Positions 45,956 to 57,563 of a DNA stretch of 64,000 bases are shown piece by piece. The notes below the pieces were generated by a model. It saw nothing but the letters and a program-made list of their open reading frames with translations. It had not been told where the DNA came from and searched no databases. Position 1 is the first letter of the stretch; each line of letters opens with the position of its first letter. Source of the DNA: Erodium maritimum (taxonomy: Eukaryota > Streptophyta > Magnoliopsida > Geraniales > Geraniaceae). The translations under genes and the position numbers were made by a program. The stretch spans positions 60,001,675 through 60,065,674 of the forward strand of contig OY997594.1 in assembly GCA_963921825.1 (NCBI GenBank), read 5' to 3'.

Positions 45956-46945
45956 ATGAAACGCTTTCTAAGAGTTTCGCATCCATCGCGTCGCTCTCAA
46001 CCCCAGCCCAGCCTTGCTTCCTCCTCCCGGCTCAATTCCCGTAACGAATCTTTGTCGCTATGGTGTTCTCCTCCAGCCTCTGCTCCCTCTCATCCTTCTC
46101 AAACGAACGCCCAGGCTCGGCCTGCTTCTCCGGCATTCCCGACGATATCTTCTCTCCCGGTGCGAATCCCAGTGGTGGATCCCCACCGTTCTACTCCCTC
46201 GTCGTTGCCCTCCGGGGATACCCCCCTTGATTCAGACTCATCCAAATCCTACGATTCAGGACGGGTCGCACGGGTGGGATCCAGGGCCAGGTTTCCTCTT
46301 GTCACCACATCGACCACTACCAACACCATCGCCACCGCCGTCTAAGCATCGCGCGGCGGTCTCCCTGGTGACGTGTGTACCAAGGAAACCCCTTTAGGGT
46401 TTTCTGTTGGGCCTCTACAGCCCAACACTGATGGGCATCTACAACCCACTATTGGTGGGGCCTCTCAACCCACTATTAGGGGGTCTCGTCAGCCACTACT
46501 GGTGGCCCCTCCCGACCCACTACTTGGGGTCTCGTCAGCCTACTACTGATGGGCCCTCTCTGATGTCTCTTCTACAACCGTTGTCGCCGTCTTTGAAGCC
46601 GTTGTTGGCGCATCTAGGATTGCCTTCTCCTCCCGGCCAGTTTGGAGATGGAGGACGCGAGGGCCCGGGAGGGAAGGCTGTTAAAATTCCAGTGCCCACT
46701 GGAGGGTCTGGAGTTGGTACTAGAGCACTCTAGAGGTCGGCAGCTGGAGAACCTCGGGAGGATCAAGTCAAGGAGGGGACGCAATCCCGCTAGGAGGAAT
46801 GAGAGGCCGGATGAGCATCGGGGACTGGCCCTAGGAGGGGTCCCATGCAGATGCTTTGCCTCACCCATCACTACTGTTGAGATCTCTGATTTTTGGCGCC
46901 CCTTTCCCCCTCTTCGTATTTTGTCTTTGTCTATATGACTTTCAA
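45956..46945 (+). mobile_element. Retroposon fragment of the E0/E1/E2 group
   Basis: A Pro/Ser-rich frame (45956-46345) lies upstream of a stretch with 'cccac.a(c/t)t.(c/g)tggg' words repeated near 46430-46560. The 3' part has the family tract 'gggactggccctaggaggggtccc' at 46817 and a 'cctttccccctcttcgtattttg' segment like E1 (minus 55920-55940). It stops near 46945 without the A-rich tail. No target duplication found. Confidence 0.5.
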
Positions 46946-48906
46946 ATGATGAGTGGGGATGACTACGCGTCAAAACCCTCTTTTTACGTGCATCAGTACA
47001 CTGTCATCAAGCAATAGATTTAACGGTTAAGTACGGGTTGATCCCACAGGGAATAGAGGTATCACTAGTATTTTGCTAAAACCTAGGGACGTGGGTTGTC
47101 ACTTCCACATCCCCGAAAGGGAAAATAAGGAGCAGAAATGTAAAAAGTTGTTTTAAAGTATATACATAAAGGTAAATATGTACACGCTACCACCTAAGAC
47201 ACATAACGTTCGATTCACACAAGGAGTCAGTCACGGGTAGAAGTAAAATTGACTTCCAATTAACGCATGGTTTGGTTAACTATGGTGAAATAAAATAATG
47301 CTTTCCTTATGGTCTTAGAACACTTAAGTTCCTATGTACACGGTATCATGAAATCAACCACATACTAGTCATGGGGAGAGGGCACAAGACCATTGCCCGG
47401 ACCGAAATGCGAACCACCAATCATCGCAAAGCAATGAAAATCGAAATAGGGTGTAGTTCTATGATCTTGAGCGAAGCTCGATCAATCATCGAACGAGAGA
47501 TAATGACAATGAATGCATGTCACTCTCGCTACCAACTACTACAAGTAGAGATAGCTACACCACTCAGCTAATCAACTCAGCTACGCCTACTTCACTTCCT
47601 AATTCCCGAATACCATCAAAAGCGATGAACACCGGAACTCAGGTAGAACTAAATAGAGTATCGAATCGCGATACTCTGGTACTACACAAGCATGAGAAGA
47701 CTCTAAATAAATGTCGAATCTACTCAACTACGCCTAGTTCAATCAACCTGACGACCGAATAAATCGATCATCAAGGAGAACTAAATAGAGCAACGAATCA
47801 CGAAGCTCTGGTAATACACAAGCATGAGTAAACTCTAAACCATGGACGAATCTACTTAGCTACGCCTAGTTCACTTCTCAAGTATCAAACACCAACAATC
47901 AAGATGGTACCTATAATCAAGTTGAACTAAATAGAACCTCGTTCTAGTAATACACAAGCGTAAGCAAATTCTATAAAAGTGAAATCACGTCTCACATTAG
48001 ATCGAATCATGGATCGCTCCAAACATCAATCTACATAGCGCACACAACAATTAGGGAAAATCCCCAAATCGTTCGGTGGACTTGAAACACACAAGAGAAT
48101 CGAGAAAACACATCCTAGCATATTTCTATCTCGTCAATAGGAAATCTAGACAAAAATATCGGAAATCCTAAATAGCTTCACTAAATGGCTAAAGTTTGCA
48201 TTTTTACGAACTCTAACCTAGAACTTGATATACGCAAGATATGAAATAACTAGCACATGAAATCGGGTCTTAAAATCATGATAGTTTCGAACACAAAGTA
48301 AGAAAATCATGCTTGAACATCGATTAGCTAAAATATAGACAAATACTCATACAAGCAAGTTGATGCTATTAAGCTCAAAAACTCCAAATCATGTCTTAAA
48401 CACAACCAACATCAAATTAACCATACAACCATGCATCAATTTAAAGGAAATCACCATCTACACAGCATTCATGACCAAGGATTGGAATCCAAATCTTACT
48501 CAAACATACCATAAAAAATCAATTTTTACAATAAAACTAGAGAATGGTAGAGATTAGAACCGGGATTGGGTTGAGAAACCCAATCAAAATCTCTTCTAGC
48601 TTGCAAACCCACCATCTCCAACTCTCCAAAGCTTCAACTCATGAAAATGGAGAAGTTGGAGATGGTGGAAGGCTCATGGAAGCTTGAAACCTCCTTGGAT
48701 CGTCTTGATTATGACCTTAGATGGTAGAAAATGCTCTTAAGATAAAGAACTCTCAAGATCACTAAGAACAAGAGAGAATATAAAAACTAAGCTTTTAATT
48801 CAAAAAAGTAAATAAAATCTGATGTAGAATGTGTTCTCACGCTACACATGTACATAGGCTGAGAATTAAAAAATAAAAATAAAACTAATAAAAAAAACAT
48901 TTGATA
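46946..48906. other. Unassigned repeat-like region without genes
   Basis: 'gtcatcaagcaatagatttaacggttaagtacgggttgatcccacaggga' near 46990-47055 is a kind of phrase I associate with non-coding plant repeats. 47640-47990 contains three degenerate copies, 132-146 bp apart, of a unit with 'gaactaaatagag…tacacaagca.gag.a.actcta…gaatctact..ctacgccta'. A stem-loop lies at 48609-48668. Small frames are not convincing. Confidence 0.45.
48609..48668. other. 20-bp stem-loop
   Basis: ccaccatctccaactctcca (48609-48628) pairs with tggagaagttggagatggtgg (48648-48668), with one bulged base and a 19-base loop. It lies in the unassigned region. It could be a small transposon end, or could form a hairpin RNA if transcribed. 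Confidence 0.6.
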
Positions 48907-48916
48907 TATATGTTTC
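48907..48916. repeat. 10-bp target duplication, left (tatatgtttc)
   Basis: Repeated exactly at 50283-50292, on the other side of MULE element 2. Confidence 0.85.
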
Positions 48917-50282
48917 GAGGAGAAATCTATTGAGAACCACTCTTAACATAGGAACCGTGAGAACCAATCCTAGCCACTATCACCTATGATACAACACTCA
49001 TCAAAATGCCCCATCATCACCCAAATTCAACTCTCATACACGCCTATTTCATTCATTCTCACACAAGCAAGGGTATAATTATAATAGCATGATGCCATGT
49101 GGACAAGTGTCCATTTTTTTTCACCAATTCACTAATTTAATATTTCCCGTTTCGTTTGAACTCTGATTAACTTCAAACTTGCGCCAATATTTTTCTTTTT
49201 TCAAGGGCTTTAAATCAAGATCAGTCATGGATATATTTTGAAGAACAAAAATAAAAATTTATATCAAGGTGATAAAAATAATGTTGAGCGTTGATAAATC
49301 TTCACTAATAAATGTTTTATATCGGAGTACCAAACTAGTGCTAAATGTTGATAAAAAAACATGTAATGAGGTGATAAGAAACAAATAATGAGGTGATAAA
49401 AACCATTTTCAATTTTGATAATAAGTGTGATACACTAGAGTTTAACGTTGATAAAAAAACTTGTGATGGGGTGATAAAAAACACGTAATTCAATGATAAA
49501 TCTAGTGTTTAGTATTGATAAAACTAGTGTTCATAAAAAACACGTGATGAGATGATAAAAATCATGATCAGTTTTGGAGAATGGGGTGATAAAACCATTG
49601 TAAAGTGTTGATAAAAACAGGGTAAAGTGTTGATAAACCCAGAGCAAAGTGTTGATAAAAATTACCCATATATAATTCCTTTAAAAACCAGCCCCGGATT
49701 TTTTTTTCGTGCTTCAAAAAAACATGTGATGGGGGTGATAAAACACACGTAATTTGAATGATAAACCTAGTGTTTAGTGTTGATAAAACTAGTGTTCATA
49801 AAAAGCACGCGATGAGATGATAAAATCATGATCAGTTTTGGAAAATGAGGTGTTAAAACCAGTGTAAAGTGTTGATAAAACCAATTTAAAAGTGTTGATA
49901 AATCCAGAGCAACGTGTTGATAAAAATTACCCATATTTTTTATTAAAAAAAATCTACCCCGAAATAATTTTTTTTTTCGTGCTTCAAAATATATTCATGA
50001 CTGATCTTGATTGAAAGCCCTTAAAAAACAAAACTAATGGCGCAAGTTTGAAGCAATCGGAGTTCAAACGAAGCGGGAAAAATTAAATTAGTGAATTGGT
50101 TAAAAAAAATAATATGATAGTTTTACTTAAAAACCCTTACTACTTACTAAAAAGTGCTGTGTTTTTGCAGTCAACAAGTCAACTACTCAATTGCATCTCA
50201 TTAATCCATTCTTAAAATGGATGACTTAGATTGGTTCTCGCGGTTCTTACGTTAAAACATGGTTCTCACCAGATTTCTTCTC
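48917..50282. mobile_element. Non-autonomous MULE-type element 2
   Basis: Termini gaggagaaatctattgagaacc and (reverse complement of right) gagaagaaatctggtgagaacc, with a 10-bp target duplication. Its arms match those of element 1 in the opposite orientation: its left arm pairs with element 1's right arm, including 'gccatgtggacaagtgtcca'. The core holds the reverse-complement motif 'agtgttgataaaa' in two ~250-bp units (about 49430-49680 and 49715-49940). It is 1366 bp with no transposase. Confidence 0.85.
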
Positions 50283-50292
50283 TATATGTTTC

Positions 50293-50570
50293 TGCTTCAA
50301 ATTAACGCAAAAAAAAAAAAAGAGGAGGACGCGCGCGCAGCACAAAAATGGGAGGATCAGAGCGCCACGTGGCGCTCAGTGATTGGCCCACGTGGCATGC
50401 TCTTTTATATTAAACTCTAAATTTCTATCGTCCATTCCTGCTTCGTTTGGCCTCCGATTGACCTCGTTTTGGAGCCAATAAATTCTTTTCTACGCGGCCT
50501 ACAAAACAAGATCAATCATAAATATATTTTGAATACTTGAAAAATATCGACTAAGAACGAGATTTTGTGC
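50293..50570. mobile_element. Diverged MULE arm fragment with G-box palindrome
   Basis: 'ttcctgcttcgtttggcctccgattgacctcgttttgg…aagatcaatcataaatatattttgaa' resembles the inner arm of the two MULE elements. Upstream of it, gagcgccacgtggcgctc (50360-50377) is a perfect 18-bp palindrome centred on cacgtg, and a second cacgtg lies at about 50388-50394. No gene follows closely. Confidence 0.45.
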
Positions 50571-50669
50571 AATTATTAGTAAACACTAAAAATATAAAAA
50601 CGAAACACAAACATGGTAAAAATGTAGGGAAAAATGCTCTAATTAACTAGGAAAAATTTACGTTCATCA

Positions 50670-50815
50670 ATACGGTCTGTGGCGGTCCTAGTGGAAAAAG
50701 GTTCAGTGAGCCATTTCTCTTTTTGTCTGACCTTGTTGGCCCGGGAGCTTGTTCCCTGACGCACATCGATGTTCTGATATAGTTTTTTTTTATATAAAAT
50801 TGGAACTTTCGCTAA
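50670..50815 (+). mobile_element. 3' end of an E-group retroposon (5'-truncated)
   Basis: 'tctgtggcggtcctagtggaaaaaggttcagtgagccatttctctttttgtctgacctt' parallels E0 at 45365-45425. It ends 'tataaaattggaactttcgctaaaag', like the other tails. Confidence 0.55.
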
Positions 50816-50884
50816 AAGAAGCGTAATTGGTAAACCGAAAACTATAACGAATAAACGGTAATCATATATATTCATTATCGTTTT

Positions 50885-51420
50885 TGATACCGATTAACTG
50901 CCCTTTAGGGGGTTCTTCTTAGTGCTGGCTGGGATTTCCATATTTGTTTATCAGTGAATGGAGTAGTGGTTGATTCTTGCCTATTTGGGATTGGTGTGGT
51001 GGAGTAGTGGTCTGTTCGGTTCTCTCGGGGTCGACTTTTCCTTTTTCTCGTGCTTAATGGTGGAGATATCGGGTACTCTAGACTTGTGTTGTTTTGTACT
51101 GGTTGTTTTCTTTGTTTGTTAATAGTTGCCCTTATTGGCTTTGTTAGTAGTTTCCCTTGTTGGTTTGGTTTGTTATTTCCCTTACAGGCTTTGTTTCCTG
51201 ATTGTTGTTATCTGGTTCTTAGACCGTGTCTGTTCCTCCTCTTGTAGGGAGTGTTGTGAGATTGTTCTCACTTGTTAGGGTTACTTACATTGCTTTTGCA
51301 CTAGGGACTTCATTCAGAGGTTGTCTTTGTTTGTAAGTTTCCGTTTATGTGGGTTCTCGCTTTGTTTTGTCCTTTGTTCTAAAGGCTTTGTATATATAAA
51401 AAAACTGCGGATAAAATAAA
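50885..51420 (+). mobile_element. Probable LINE 3' untranslated fragment
   Basis: T/G-rich sequence with 'tttgtttgtt' words ends in 'ggctttgtatatataaaaaaac'. This is the texture of plant L1 3' regions, as at 30800-31545 and 54260-55016. No coding domain is left. Confidence 0.4.
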
Positions 51421-51519
51421 AAAAAAACAAGCAAACCTAAAACTATTACGAATAAATTGTAATACTAATAAGAACATATTCTCATCTAAGATGAAGACAG
51501 TGCCCTACAATTGAGAAAG

Positions 51520-51695
51520 AAAAAAGACATGGAACGTACGTGGCAAAGTCTAGGCTGTCCCTTCTGCATACGAACAATGTGCACGTGTAACATGTGTTGT
51601 CCAACATGGAAAATGCATTTTCTGCTTTAGTGTAGATACATCATGTACCGACCTCTTCATATCTCCCAATACATATATGCCATATATACAGTGTT
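51520..51695 (-). promoter_or_regulatory. Orphan copy of PI-I upstream sequence
   Basis: 'acgtggcaaagtctaggctgtcccttctgc…aca(t)gtgtaacatgtgttgtcca…catgtaccgacctcttca…atatatgccat' lines up with 34430-34550 upstream of PI-I gene 1. No inhibitor exon follows on either side, so this is what remains of a further duplication. 51700-52190 holds no gene; 'gattaatcactgattaat' words near 51770-51820 resemble a dispersed repeat. Confidence 0.5.
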
Positions 51696-52189
51696 CTAAA
51701 AATCTCGATTAGATCTCGGCTAAGCGCCCGCCTAGGCCCTATTTTAATGTTGGTCGACCCGATTAATTCTCGATTAATTTTGTTAATCACTGATTAATCC
51801 CAGTTTAATCACTGATTAACCCCCCAAAGGCCATAGTTGTTCGACTAGCGCCTAGCGATGTTTAGACACTTGCATATAAATGATGATTTAGAGCATGCTA
51901 TTATACCGATTTATTTTATCGGTGTCTTATTCATCGCAACTTTTCTTAATCAAGGTGTCTTGTGATTTTGAATGGTGGAATGGTAAAAGGACAGCCGGTT
52001 TATTGTGAGTCTAAAGCATTAAAAATTTATCAAAATCTTATCGAACAAGAAAATTATTATTTAATTCGAAAATACATAAACAAAATGAAACAATTAACTT
52101 TTCGATTTTCTCCTCTTTTGCTTTCTTAAATTCGTGGTGCGACAATAATGATGGGAGGGGATGTTGTTAGCATTATGGGTCAAAATGAT

Positions 52190-53650
52190 AAATATAGAGC
52201 ACCTGCACTGGATTGTCGGATTTGGTTTGTCAAACCTGAGGTAGCATTATAGGCCTTCGCCTCGGACTCGCTTTCGGTTTGGACATCTCCTGGGCCGGAG
52301 ACATCATTTGCTCTCTCGATTTCTCGCCTCTTACCAGGACTCGCGGTTTCGGGATGGGTGGTTTCGGTCGTCTTCAACCGCGACGCGCCACTATTCTACC
52401 CTGTCTTTGTCCCACCTTGATCTACTCGTTTCATGTCTTCCGACGTATCTATCTTCTTCCACAATCGGCCTTTGGGCTGATGTTTGGCCTGATCTGGTCA
52501 TGAGTTGCTCCGGCGTACCTGATCTGTCCTGCCACCGTCCCCCCTTCATACCAACTCGCCCTCTTTGCTACGTCTTAGGATTCCCTCTCCGTTGTTGACT
52601 TTACAGAAGTTACTGGTGTTTTGGGGTTGTATTGAGATTTGGCCGTGGGACGACTTTCTACTCTCTAGCAGAAGATTGTCGTAGATCCGATCAACTCTTG
52701 TTGCTGTGGTGGTTACTCCTCAAGCGTTGCAACGGTGTAAGCTCACTCCTCAGCTAAGCGTCTTTTATCTAAATTGGTCGTTGGACGCACTTCTTCATCT
52801 TCTCCGGTGAGGATCGTCATGGTTCGGGTTTGAACTCGCTACTGTGGAGGCTGTCTTATCTTGATCTTCATGGATTTGGCCTTTCGCTCATTTTCTTGCT
52901 CTCTCTGAACTTTGAACTGGTCATTCTGCCCTCCTCCGGTCACGGTTGTGGTGGAGGCTCGACGGTTTTGGTGTTGGCCAACGTCGAGGGTTTGGTCAAG
53001 TATTGGCTTTGTTTGCAGAATTGACTGGGTCGGGTACATAGGTCTAACTCTTCCAGTTAGTGGTGTTGGCCACCGGCGTGTCGAGGTGCAGGTGGCTCTG
53101 ATGAGTTTTAGGGTTGTCGGAGTATTAGGTCTTTTATCTTTAGGATCGTACTGATTGGAGTTGTGGATGGTGGATGACTGTCGGGTTCTTGGGAGGTATT
53201 TTCTTTTGTTTGTTTCTTGTTTCGTTTTGTTGGCCCGAGGCCTTTGTTAGTTCTGTTTTTCATTGGTTGTATCTAGGTTGTAATACCTAGTTGGGATTTG
53301 GTTGAGCTTGATTTTGCCTGGAATTTTTCAATTGAGGATGTCTTTGTTTGTATGACTGAAGTCTTTGTGTTTTGTTCGAGCTTCACATTAGTCATCTAGG
53401 TTGTAGACTTTTGGTTTTTACTTGTTTCTTTCAAGGTTCATAGATCAAGGTATAGGAATAGTTAGACCCATCACGTTTGTTTGGCTTTTCAGGCTGAGAT
53501 GTGTCTCATACCTGTGTTTGTTGTGGTTACCTACACTGCAATTCTTTATGCTAAGTACATTGTTATGGGTTGCATTTGTTTGTATGTAACCTACTTTGAG
53601 GGTTCCCTTTACCTTGTTTTTTATTTCAAAAACAGGGTATTTATAAAATT
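52190..53650 (+). mobile_element. Probable non-autonomous retroposon
   Basis: The 5' half is GC-rich, the 3' half is T/G-rich with 'ttgtttgtatg' words, and the end reads 'gagggttccctttaccttg…atttcaaaaacagg', resembling the L1 end at 31450-31530. Frames of 60-96 codons (52279-53154) match nothing I know. Borders and target duplication are unclear. 53650-53760 has nothing to report. Confidence 0.35.
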
Positions 53651-53759
53651 TGATGAAAAGAAAGAAAACACGTACTCGTTCAAACAGAATAAAATCATAC
53701 TATGATTCTTACATTGAATATTAATAAACTGCACAAAATTTTCAATCTCATCCCATTTG

Positions 53760-54157
53760 TTGATGTAATATTTTGCGCTTTAAAGCTAGCTTGCTTATCT
53801 ATAGAATTGCGGGTGATGATTGACAAAAGAACAATTATTTCCCCATCCCTACTACGTGGTTCATATTTTATATGAATACGATGATTATTTAAATTTGTTT
53901 CTTTTACTTTTAAAACAATTCTTCAGCATTGGTCGTTGCTTTCCGGCGTCGGAGAACTACAATCAAAACAAGATGACGTTGGAGCTAAGCTCGAGTGGTT
54001 CGGTCAACCCTTCCACGAGACCTACGATCATCAAGAAAGCCATACTCTCTAGATTCAGGCTCAAGGTCTCTCACAAGTGATTACTCACAATGATGCTCAA
54101 ATAGTTATGAATGTGTTACTCAATAAACAATTTTACTTTAATTCTAAAACATACAAA
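53760..54157 (-). repeat. PI-I 3'-flank homologous DNA
   Basis: 'agcttgcttatctatagaattgcgggtg…ttatttccccatccc' matches 31546-31615, and 'gtggttcatattttatatgaatacgatg' matches 33428-33455. It is the far downstream flank of PI-I gene 3, separated from it by the solo LTR and E1. A small unrelated frame (53940-54080) is not supported. Confidence 0.45.
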
Positions 54158-55594
54158 TGTCACGCCCCGACAGGTTCATCAAGTTTTGGCGTGCACGAGT
54201 GCGCGTATTTTGTCCGAGGCACGTTTCGGCCAAATTGATATTTGAAACAGTGATGATTGCTGAGAACCTTTCTGCTTGTTCTTTTTTGGGTTTTGGGGTG
54301 GTGGTTGGGAGGGGATCCTGGTTGAGTGGTCTTTTTTTGGTAAGCTTTTTTCTATTTCTCTCTTTCTTTTGTCTGAGGTACTACTACCTCTGGGGGTTTG
54401 GTCTTTTCCTGTTCTGTGTGGGGGTTCTGCTTGGCTTGTGTGGGGGATCTCTTGGTGAGGAGTGTTTTTTCTTTCTTTGTGTCTGCTTGATCTTCTTTTG
54501 CAGGTTCTTCCCTTTGATTGATGTTCCTCTGAAGAATTCTGTCTAGAAGCTTTGCTCAGATCTATGGGACTTTGCATTCTCGTTTCTCTTGATTCCCTCT
54601 GCCTCTCTCAGCATTTATGCAGATTTGGGATTTGGGATCAACTCACATTAGGACTCAATCGGTTTCACTTGGTCCCATTTGTTTACTCTCTTAAGCTGAA
54701 GTGTGTGTGGATTAGGTGTAGTATCCGTTGGGGTTTGATGTTGTGTGGTACTGTAATTCTAGGTGGGTTGCTTGGCTCGCAAGTAAGTTGGTTTGTTTGT
54801 TGGGGGTTGCTTGCTTCACAAGTCTTCCAATAGGTCATTAGGCTCCTTGTTCCTTTCTTGTGTCCCAAGTTATTAGGGCATTATCATTTTGGCTATGGGT
54901 TCCCTGTTGTTTTTTGTTTCCTCGGGGTTGGGTGTTTGTATGCTTTAGTTTCATATCTTGTAACTTCTCTTTCACCTCGAAAGAGGCTTAATTTAAATTT
55001 GGTTTCCCGATAAAAAAAACAGTGATGATTGTCGCAGACAAAGGCTCGGCCATTTGAAGCCAAGTTGAAGTATATAGCATTTATTGCTAGTTTACTTGAT
55101 CATTAAGTCATGTTCATTGAAGTAGTATAAATAGGGTAGTAGAGTTGTTAGTTTAAAGCATTCACCCCACATATAAGTTTCTAGTCTTGGAGAGTATTTG
55201 TGTATACCGTAGGTTTGTGTAATTCCCATTTCCATTTCAATGCCAAAAGCTTTTCAAGCTATATAACCGTGCCCTGTGTTCTTGATAGATTGGTGGGTTT
55301 GGTTTACATAGTTGATAATTCCCTTGGTATAAAAATGATAGCTTCCGCAGTGCACCGATCTCAAAAGGCCGACTTGGAACCGATCATTCCGAGTACCGAG
55401 CGAGCCGAGAGGGACGAGACGAGAGCCGAGTCGCGCTTCTCAAGGAGAACTCGCAGGGCGTCACAGTTGGGCTCCGAGGCGAGACCTCTCGGACCATCGC
55501 AGATGGTAGCAGAACAGGCTAACTTGGGACAGGTTCGACGAAATTGCCCTGTCCAAGTGCCAGGCGTCCGTGTGGGTGAAGCCGGGGCGTCACA
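54158..55594. mobile_element. Solo LTR, interrupted by a LINE fragment
   Basis: Opens tgtcacgccccgac and closes ccggggcgtcaca. The ends are imperfect inverted repeats of the gypsy type. acaaa lies on both sides (54153-54157 and 55594-55598, the second overlapping the end by one base), a possible 5-bp duplication. Without the LINE (54260-55016) it is about 680 bp and clearly not the LTR A/B/C family. The 135-codon frame 55200-55607 crosses its end and is not a gene. Confidence 0.55.
54260..55016 (+). mobile_element. 5'-truncated LINE with 15-bp target duplication
   Basis: aaacagtgatgattg occurs at 54245-54259 and 55017-55031. The insert is T/G-rich 3' untranslated sequence ending 'ggtttcccgataaaaaa'. 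Removing it joins the solo LTR. No coding domain. Severe 5' truncation is usual for L1-type reverse transcription at the target. Confidence 0.8.
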
Positions 55595-55699
55595 CAAAGA
55601 TGTCTAAATAGAGAAGGATAAACATTCTAGAAAGAGGATAAGAACAAACAAAGTCATAAACATCACAATTTATTGAAGTCCGTAGTGCATAATACATGA

Positions 55700-57453
55700 T
55701 TTTTTTTAGCGAAAGGCGCAATATTATAAAAGATCGAAAATGATTACATTAGTGTGCATTGAAGAATAAGCTCTCCGACCACTGAGAGAAAGTCAGAATA
55801 GGCAAACAATGGTTCTCTGAGCCTTTTTAGATCATAACCGACATAGGCGGTTTGTTGGTGCCTCATGGGCAAAAGTAAATGGCCGTTACAAACGGCCGTG
55901 TGATGCTTCAGGGGCAAAGGTAGAATACGGATAAGGGGAAGGGGGTACCAGAGATCCTGAGGCCGATCCCTGATGCACAACGGACGACTCATTTCTCCTC
56001 GCGGGGCTGCTTCCCTGCCCTGAACAGATCCTCCCAAGGGATCCCAGTTGCAGTCTGTTTCAGAGTGCCCTGGCCTAGACTAGCGACAACAGCACCCGCC
56101 TCCTTTTCTCCCAAATCCTCGCGAGGTCCTATATCCAGAGGGCTAGAACCCTATGGAAGAACCTCCGGCAACGGCGAGTTAAATGGCTGAGGTAGAACCC
56201 TACCTAGTATCGGATCAGAATGGGGGGAGCCGGAACCTTAGGAACTGCACCGCCCGAGGAAGGAGAGGCCAGAGCAAGGTCTTGGAAAACTCTGGAAACC
56301 GCGCCGCCCGGTGGAGGAGGGGCCAGAGCAAGGTCTTAGCAAACCCTAGAAACCGCGCCGCCCGGGGAAGGAGGGGTCAGAGCAAGGTCTTGGCAAAATG
56401 GTTGGGTCGGTAGAGCAGGGTTTGGAGGGGGAATGCCGAGGAGGACGTTGCATGGGAAGAACATATTTGGGGGAAGTCACAAGGGGCGCCCTCGTCTCGT
56501 ATTCACGACTGGTTGATTGTTACGTGACGGCGGTAGCGACGACGCAGAAGTAGGGATTAGGGTTCCCTCTGGTGGGTGAGGATCCTCCCCATCACACCTG
56601 AGCAGATACGCTGGGATCGTAGGAAGGGAGGGGATATAAGGAATCCTCACTGCATTATGTAAGGGCACCAGAGGCGGGACAACGTGCTCCCCAAGTTGTA
56701 GGGAAAGCGACGATCCTCCCGCCTTTAACCACGAAGAGCCGCCCGAAGCGAACCCCAATCCATTCAAACCCCAGGGGCCTGACAGGACCGGTACCAGAGG
56801 TGACGCCGTCGTTATCAGACACGTAGGAAGGCGTCCTCTCTTTGGTGGTTGGCGAGCTAGTGATGGTGAGGCGAGACCGGGCGAATGAGCAACCACTGCC
56901 ATTGAAGACGACACAAGAAAAGAGAGTGGTGGTTCCGTACCTCTTGTTTCACGCTTTCGTCGAACCCTGAAAGGCCAAACCACTTCACTCGATGGGTGTG
57001 GTAGAGGGACGTCGGGCGGCGTAGGAAGGGATTCCTCGAGGAGGATACACGTCGTCGATCCCTGAGAATCCGAAGCCGAGTCCGTAGAGAATACCGACAG
57101 AGGAGGCGGGGCCGAGACATGGGTGAGCGGAGGAGAGAGTTGTGATGGGATCTTCAAACCACACGGAGCAAAGAGGCTAGGCGACATCGGCGGGAAGGTA
57201 TGAGGGTGCATGGCGATCGAACTGGAATTCGACGAGTCCACAAGAGGGACAGGAACGGGAATAGATGCTGAGGGCTAGGGAAGAGCCAGCCACTCCCATC
57301 CGTATGTGAAGCCTGCACTGATGGGACGGGCGAACATGGGAATGGCAAAGCCGAGAAGCCCAGGCGGCGCAGCAACGCTGGCGACATGAGGAAGCTCCAT
57401 AGCAGCAAGGACAAGCTAGAGCTACGGTAGGCTCTCAAAGCGAGAGAGATTTT
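55700..57453 (-). mobile_element. ORF1-only retroposon E1 (1754 bp)
   Basis: atacatga flanks it at 55692-55699 and 57454-57461. The minus-strand 3' end is '…ataatattgcgcctttcgctaaaaaaaa'. It holds one ORF1-like frame and a 3' region but no reverse transcriptase. Its length almost equals E0. It sits in the 3' flank of PI-I gene 3: the same flank is continuous next to gene 1 ('ataatacttgaaattgaacag', 33583-33603). Confidence 0.82.
56477..57400 (-). pseudogene. E1 ORF1-like protein, one stop codon
   Basis: From ATG 57400 the frame reads MELPHVASVAAPPG… for about 40 codons, meets a TAG near 57276, and continues in frame for 254 more codons (from the ATG at 57241) to the stop at 56477. The product is rich in Pro and Ser, with a low-complexity middle and a C-terminal TRRGRPL, an AT-hook-like core. 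No known fold is recognisable. It resembles Pro/Ser-rich tails of plant LINE ORF1 proteins. The same stop is present in the duplicate at 58855-59778. Confidence 0.5.
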
Positions 57454-57563
57454 ATACATGAAATTAAACAGGTGCCAACATACCAACACCCTTTATTATT
57501 AAAGTTTTATTACAAGATTACTCAAGTACCAATCCACAATTTCACTGTATATGCATACTCCAA

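Noticed and set aside
56477-57241. 254-codon frame as a host gene with a tandem copy at 58855-59619
   Set aside because: It lies inside a retroposon with target duplications and a tail, its frame extends upstream past a stop, and the tandem copy is explained by the 2.38-kb duplication.
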